Source: Zygnema cylindricum (lineage: Eukaryota > Streptophyta > Zygnematophyceae > Zygnematales > Zygnemataceae). Taken from it: a stretch of DNA of 47,335 bases. The notes beneath the pieces are model-generated. The model searched no databases. It was not told the DNA's origin and was given only the letters and a program-made list of their open reading frames with translations. Where the stretch lies: the NCBI GenBank assembly GCA_037447655.1, contig JBBHKE010000819.1, forward strand, positions 257,485-304,819, in the 5' to 3' direction. How positions within the stretch are numbered: the first letter of the stretch is position 1; each line of letters starts with the position of its first letter. The position numbers and the translations under genes are program-made. Positions 44,801 through 47,335 of this stretch are shown here, piece by piece.

Positions 44801-47335
44801 TCTTGTTTCTTTTCTCTATTTATGTTTAGCTTATAAATTGTTGAAAGATTATTGGCGGTCTAGTCATCTTAAGACGTAAAGTAGGAAAAAATTTGAAGCA
44901 TTAAAAGCATTAATTGAATATAAAATTGAGGTTGTACTCAATGTAAGCTCTTTAAGAGTAGCGATTTTTAAAAATGTGGAAGGCACAAATGAAATCAAAT
45001 CGATAGAAGCAAAAAGAAGAAGACAAAATTGAACAATAATGGAATGTTAGGATGTTGTGAACAAACTTAAATTGAAGAATTATTTGTAACATTGTTTTCT
45101 TTCTCCACACACTTTTACTTTTCTTTCTCCCTTTCTATCTCTCTCCCTCTCCGCTCTCAATTGCGCCCACTTTCCCTCTTGAGATCCCTCCCTCCCAATC
45201 TCTCCCTAGTTATCTAATTCTTCCTTTGTTAGACCCTTGTTTCACACCATCCTAGTGCCTTCTCCCCTTTCTCTCCCTTATCTTTACCCTCGTGTTTATT
45301 TTTTGTGGAAACAATGTTTTTTTCTTCAGATGTATACCTTTCTTGGTACCTCGGCATCACAAAGGCAAACGCGTCGACAACAGTCACGCTCGGAACTACT
45401 GTCCATTGGACTTGGGTTACTCTCTTTCATAGCATTCAAGGTGAGAGGAACTCTCTCTCACTCTCTCCCCTTCTCCCTCACCCTCTCTCTCTCTCGACCT
45501 CTCTCTCCCCTCTCACCCTCTAGCTCTTTCCCCGATCTCGCTCCCTCTTCCTCTCCCCCTTATTCCCACCCCTTCCTCTCTTGCTCCCTCTCTCCCTCTC
45601 CTCGCCCCCCTCTCCCTTTAGCCCCCCAGTCGATCTCTCTCCATTGCCCTCTCCTTCACCCTATCCCACCCACAACCCCTCTCCGTTTCCCTCGCCCTTT
45701 GACCCTCAAAAAGTTGTCAACTGTCAAATATTTAAAACTAAGGGAGACTCTCTTTTACTAACCTAGGTGAGAAGAAATGCTTTTTCTCTCTCTCTCTAAC
45801 CTCTCAAAATATTTAGTGTGGTTATTTTGTTGAAATACCATTTAGTGTGAGAAGAGTAATATCATTTTCTTTTTTTGTTTTTCAATCTCAGATTCAGATA
45901 ATACTCGAGATATGTACAAAGGACCAGGAGGAGGCGATGATATCCAAAGTGCCCCCTTCACTTACAGTTACACGTACACTCAAGTCGGTACTTTTGATTA
46001 TATTTGCGATGCTCATGCAGGCATGAGAGGAACCATCACTGTTGTACGTTCCTCTTCTGCTCCTCCAGTTGTCACTCCTTCGCCTTTACTGTCGCCACCT
46101 CCCTCTCCTCTGTACTCTCCCCCTCCTCCTACATCCCCACCGACATCGCCGCCACCTTCCTCTCCTTGGTTACCTCCCCCTCCTCCTACAACCCCTTCGA
46201 CATCGCCGCCACCTCCTTCTCCTCTGTTCCCTCCCCCTCCTACACCCTCCTCAACATCACCTCCACCGCAGACTCCCCCTTTTAATCCTCCGCCTTTTTC
46301 TTTTTTGTTGACACCCCCACCTGGTCGGCATCTTTTCCTCTGTCTCTCATTCTCTTGTTTGATCTCTATATCTCTTCTTTTTCTCTCTATTTGAATTCTG
46401 CTTCTAAATTGTAGAATGGCTATTGGAGGCTTACACATGTTAAGGATAAAAAAGCCAGAGAAATAATGGAGCAATAGTTGGAACTTAAAAACGATGGCGT
46501 ACTAAAACAAAAAGATGTTTAAAAATGGAAGGTGAAAGCAGATATAAAAGACTTAAATCAAATTGGCAAAGCAAAACGAACATGACAAAACTGAACAACA
46601 ATGTAGTGCACAAATGTAATTGGAAGGAAGTTTAACTGAAGAAGTATTCATAACATCATCTCCTCCTCCAATACTAGTTTCTTTTTAGTCATCATATTCT
46701 CTCTCCATTCAACACTCTCTGCTTTTGGCAACCTCCCAATTTGCCTCGATAGCCCCTTTCCTCTCACACTTACCTATACCTGTTTTCTTTGTTCTTTGTC
46801 GTTGTTTGTTCTATGTCGTTACAGTTTCTCTTTCTCAAGACGTTTACATTACATGGTACCGAGGTATCCCATATGCAAACGCATCGACAATTGTCACGCT
46901 CGGAAGTACCGTCCACTGGACATGGGTGACTAGCCATCACACCATCCAAGGTTAGAGTATATCTCTTTCTCTTCTCTCTCTTTTTCTTACCTCCACCTTT
47001 TCCCATCTCTCCCCCTCTCTAACTCTTTCCACCCCTCCCTCCCGCTCAATCTTCCTCCTCCTCCCACTCTTCCACCCTCTCTCTCCCTCTCCCTCTCCTT
47101 CTCCCTTTTTTTTCCCCCACCCTCTCTCTTTTCCTCTTCTTTTACATCTCCCTCCCTCTCTCTTTCTGTTTTTCTTTATTCCTCCCTTTGTCTCCCTTCT
47201 CGCCCTCTCTTTTATCTCTCTTTTATCCTCTCTTTCTCTCTCCCACCCTCGACCTCACTCATCCATTCTATCTTCATCGCCTTCGCTCTCTTTATCAACC
47301 TCACTCTCCCTCTACCTCCCCCTCTCCCTCTCCCT
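35822..47335 (+). CDS. Secreted multicopper oxidase fused to Pro-rich linkers and plastocyanin-like domains (3' partial)
   Basis: Exons: 35822-35829, 36104-36186, 36505-36650, 36957-37024, 38150-38353, 38511-38708, 38928-39001, 39536-39682, 39914-40130, 42659-42851, 42995-43050, 43324-43502, 43894-43913, 44180-44756, 45330-45440, 45892-46323, 46840-46950; then the window ends in an intron. All phases match over 941 codons. The protein starts MRGKKMINFLATLLLAAAIA, a signal peptide. Oxidase motifs are HWHGIHQ, YWWHSHAGLQ, HSWHLHGHDFW and HCHYDVHTHQGM, giving all T1, T2 and T3 ligands including the axial Met. Family features are SPDCVSKRIYSVNGVSPGPT, NPGVWAFHC and TDVDVNSAHTYSVVFSADQ, closest to ascorbate oxidase/laccase. 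It should oxidise a small reductant (ascorbate or a phenolic) and reduce O2 to water outside the cell. After CG, where ascorbate oxidases normally end, come a Ser-Pro linker, a complete blue-copper domain, a second linker and half of another blue-copper domain. Intron 9 has a GC donor. The substrate is unknown. Confidence 0.9.
35830..36131. repeat. Tandem duplication in the leader intron (about 150-bp unit)
   Basis: 35830-35979 and 35980-36131 share a purine-rich head, an AATAACCATMTTTC block, a GGTTAATTAACCATCAATGA-like block and an end reading CAAGAAGATGATAAATTTCC in the right copy and CACGAAGAGTATAGATTTCC in the left. The right copy supplies the acceptor and signal-peptide exon. The left copy is a decayed version of the same acceptor/exon start. 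Confidence 0.75.
39683..39863 (+). repeat. Polypurine (GA/GGGA) tract in intron 8
   Basis: The intron begins with about 180 bases of nearly pure purine on the coding strand, including three near-identical TTAGAGGGAGAGAGG units and many GGG runs. Such tracts can form triplex or G-quadruplex structures. Confidence 0.85.
40131..42658 (+). other. Intron 9, a 2528-bp GC-AG intron
   Basis: Exon 9 ends CAG and the intron starts GCATTTG. The acceptor is TTTGTTTGCAG. Only this GC donor gives the phase needed to join RVDKVFR to WNINGFSYEF, which aligns gap-free with ascorbate oxidases. The intron contains a roughly 1-kb pyrimidine tract, a degenerate direct repeat of about 60 bp (about 41220-41330) and a hAT-like terminus (GTTATCGATACACAACGCTA, about 42067-42086). 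Long open frames inside it are low complexity and not genes. Confidence 0.8.
40143..41140 (+). repeat. 1-kb polypyrimidine (CT-rich) tract
   Basis: Almost uninterrupted C and T on the coding strand with degenerate CTCTCTCC and CCCTCTC units. It produces overlapping Ser/Leu/Pro-rich open frames in several frames (up to about 400 codons), which is what pyrimidine repeats do and is no sign of coding. Smaller CT tracts occur in introns 2, 4, 13, 15 and 17. Confidence 0.9.
43894..43913 (+). other. 20-nt microexon carrying the T1 copper cysteine
   Basis: Exon 13 is GAGTTTGGGCCTTTCATTGT between TTGACGCAG and GTGAGTT. With the last base of exon 12 it encodes G-V-W-A-F-H-C. It therefore holds the first His and the Cys of the HCH motif, and exon 14 opens with the second His. 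Phases 1 and 0 fit perfectly. Confidence 0.85.
44300..44756 (+). other. Ser-Pro/Arg-Pro-rich linker 1
   Basis: About 145 residues after PLHC, dominated by P. An S-P-P-R-P-P hexapeptide repeats six to seven times (18-bp minisatellite CCACCTTCTCCACCGCGC, about 44410-44530), then SPPPP and TPPP units follow. Contiguous Ser-Pro and Pro-Pro in a secreted protein is typical of hydroxyproline-rich wall glycoproteins. It ends QTSSIYPPPLPLLSPHPPG, similar to the end of linker 2. Confidence 0.85.
45330..46060 (+). other. Plastocyanin-like blue-copper domain 1 (exons 15-16)
   Basis: The domain runs from DVYLSWYLGITKANASTTVT through LGTTVHWTWVTLFHSIQ to FDYICDAHAGMRGTITV, about 90 residues. T1 ligands are His in FHSIQ, then Cys, His and Met in CDAHAGM, the C-x2-H-x2-M pattern of plastocyanin/azurin-type domains. 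The Met ligand argues against a stellacyanin type. The intron falls between the first His strand and the C-terminal half. Confidence 0.85.
46060..46323 (+). other. Ser-Pro-rich linker 2
   Basis: About 88 residues of SPPPSPL, TSPPPSSP and SPPPPSPLFPPPP type without the Arg of linker 1. It ends QTPPFNPPPFSFLLTPPPG and splices from phase 1 with a GTCGGC donor, the counterpart of GTCGAC after linker 1. Confidence 0.85.
46840..46950 (+). other. Blue-copper domain 2, N-terminal exon (rest beyond window)
   Basis: This 111-nt exon has the same length and phases as exon 15. It encodes DVYITWYRGIPYANASTIVT and then LGSTVHWTWVTSHHTIQ, with the T1 His conserved. The acceptor used here is CTCAAG. An alternative CAG at 46822-46824 stays in frame and would add VSLSQ. 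The Cys/His/Met half lies outside the window. Confidence 0.8.
46951..47335 (+). other. Truncated intron with CT-rich tract at the window edge
   Basis: A GTTAGAG donor is followed by dense CTCTCCC repeats to the end of the window. The corresponding intron of unit 1 (45441-45891) also opens with a CT tract after GTGAGAGG. No further exon is visible before the edge. Confidence 0.75.

Overview
The window is eukaryotic nuclear DNA. It is AT-rich, gene-poor and full of plant-type transposable elements, with one large multi-intron gene at its right end. Extensin-like Ser-Pro linkers, an ascorbate-oxidase-like enzyme and Ty1/copia elements point to the green lineage. A streptophyte (charophyte) alga is my best guess, but nothing here proves the species. 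One 10-N gap (30393-30402) marks an assembly join.

Layout. 1-4.1 kb: no gene; degenerate repeats and two small MITE-like inverted-repeat elements. 4.1-6.2 kb: a hAT-like non-autonomous element with a perfect 8-bp target duplication, then an old solo copia LTR. 6.5-13.15 kb: a large inverted repeat whose right arm is split by a complete copia element (copia-1, 7287-13051, target duplication GCTTG). 14.5-20.2 kb: a decayed non-LTR retrotransposon (zinc finger, reverse transcriptase, endonuclease-like C-terminus). It is interrupted by a solo copia LTR (target duplication ATTGT) and by a reversed copia LTR-plus-gag fragment. 21.0-27.5 kb: a second complete copia element (copia-2, target duplication AAAGT). 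29.6-33.3 kb: three Helitron-like copies carrying a 33-bp minisatellite. The remaining stretches to 35.7 kb show no recognisable gene.

35.7-47.3 kb: a plus-strand gene running off the window. I reconstructed 17 exons (941 codons). They encode a signal peptide, a complete three-domain multicopper oxidase of the ascorbate oxidase/laccase type with all four copper motifs, a long Ser-Pro-rich linker, a plastocyanin-like blue-copper domain, a second Ser-Pro linker, and the first half of a second blue-copper domain. The linker/blue-copper unit is a tandem DNA duplication of about 1.57 kb, bounded by phase-1 introns, and probably continues beyond the window. The inferred product is a secreted, cell-wall-type protein with an oxidase head and a string of single-copper domains. 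It is the most interesting object here.

Both copia elements have the half-tRNA(iMet) primer-binding site known from Drosophila copia, and gag coding starts inside the LTR and reads through that site. Both are broken mainly by in-frame TAG codons.
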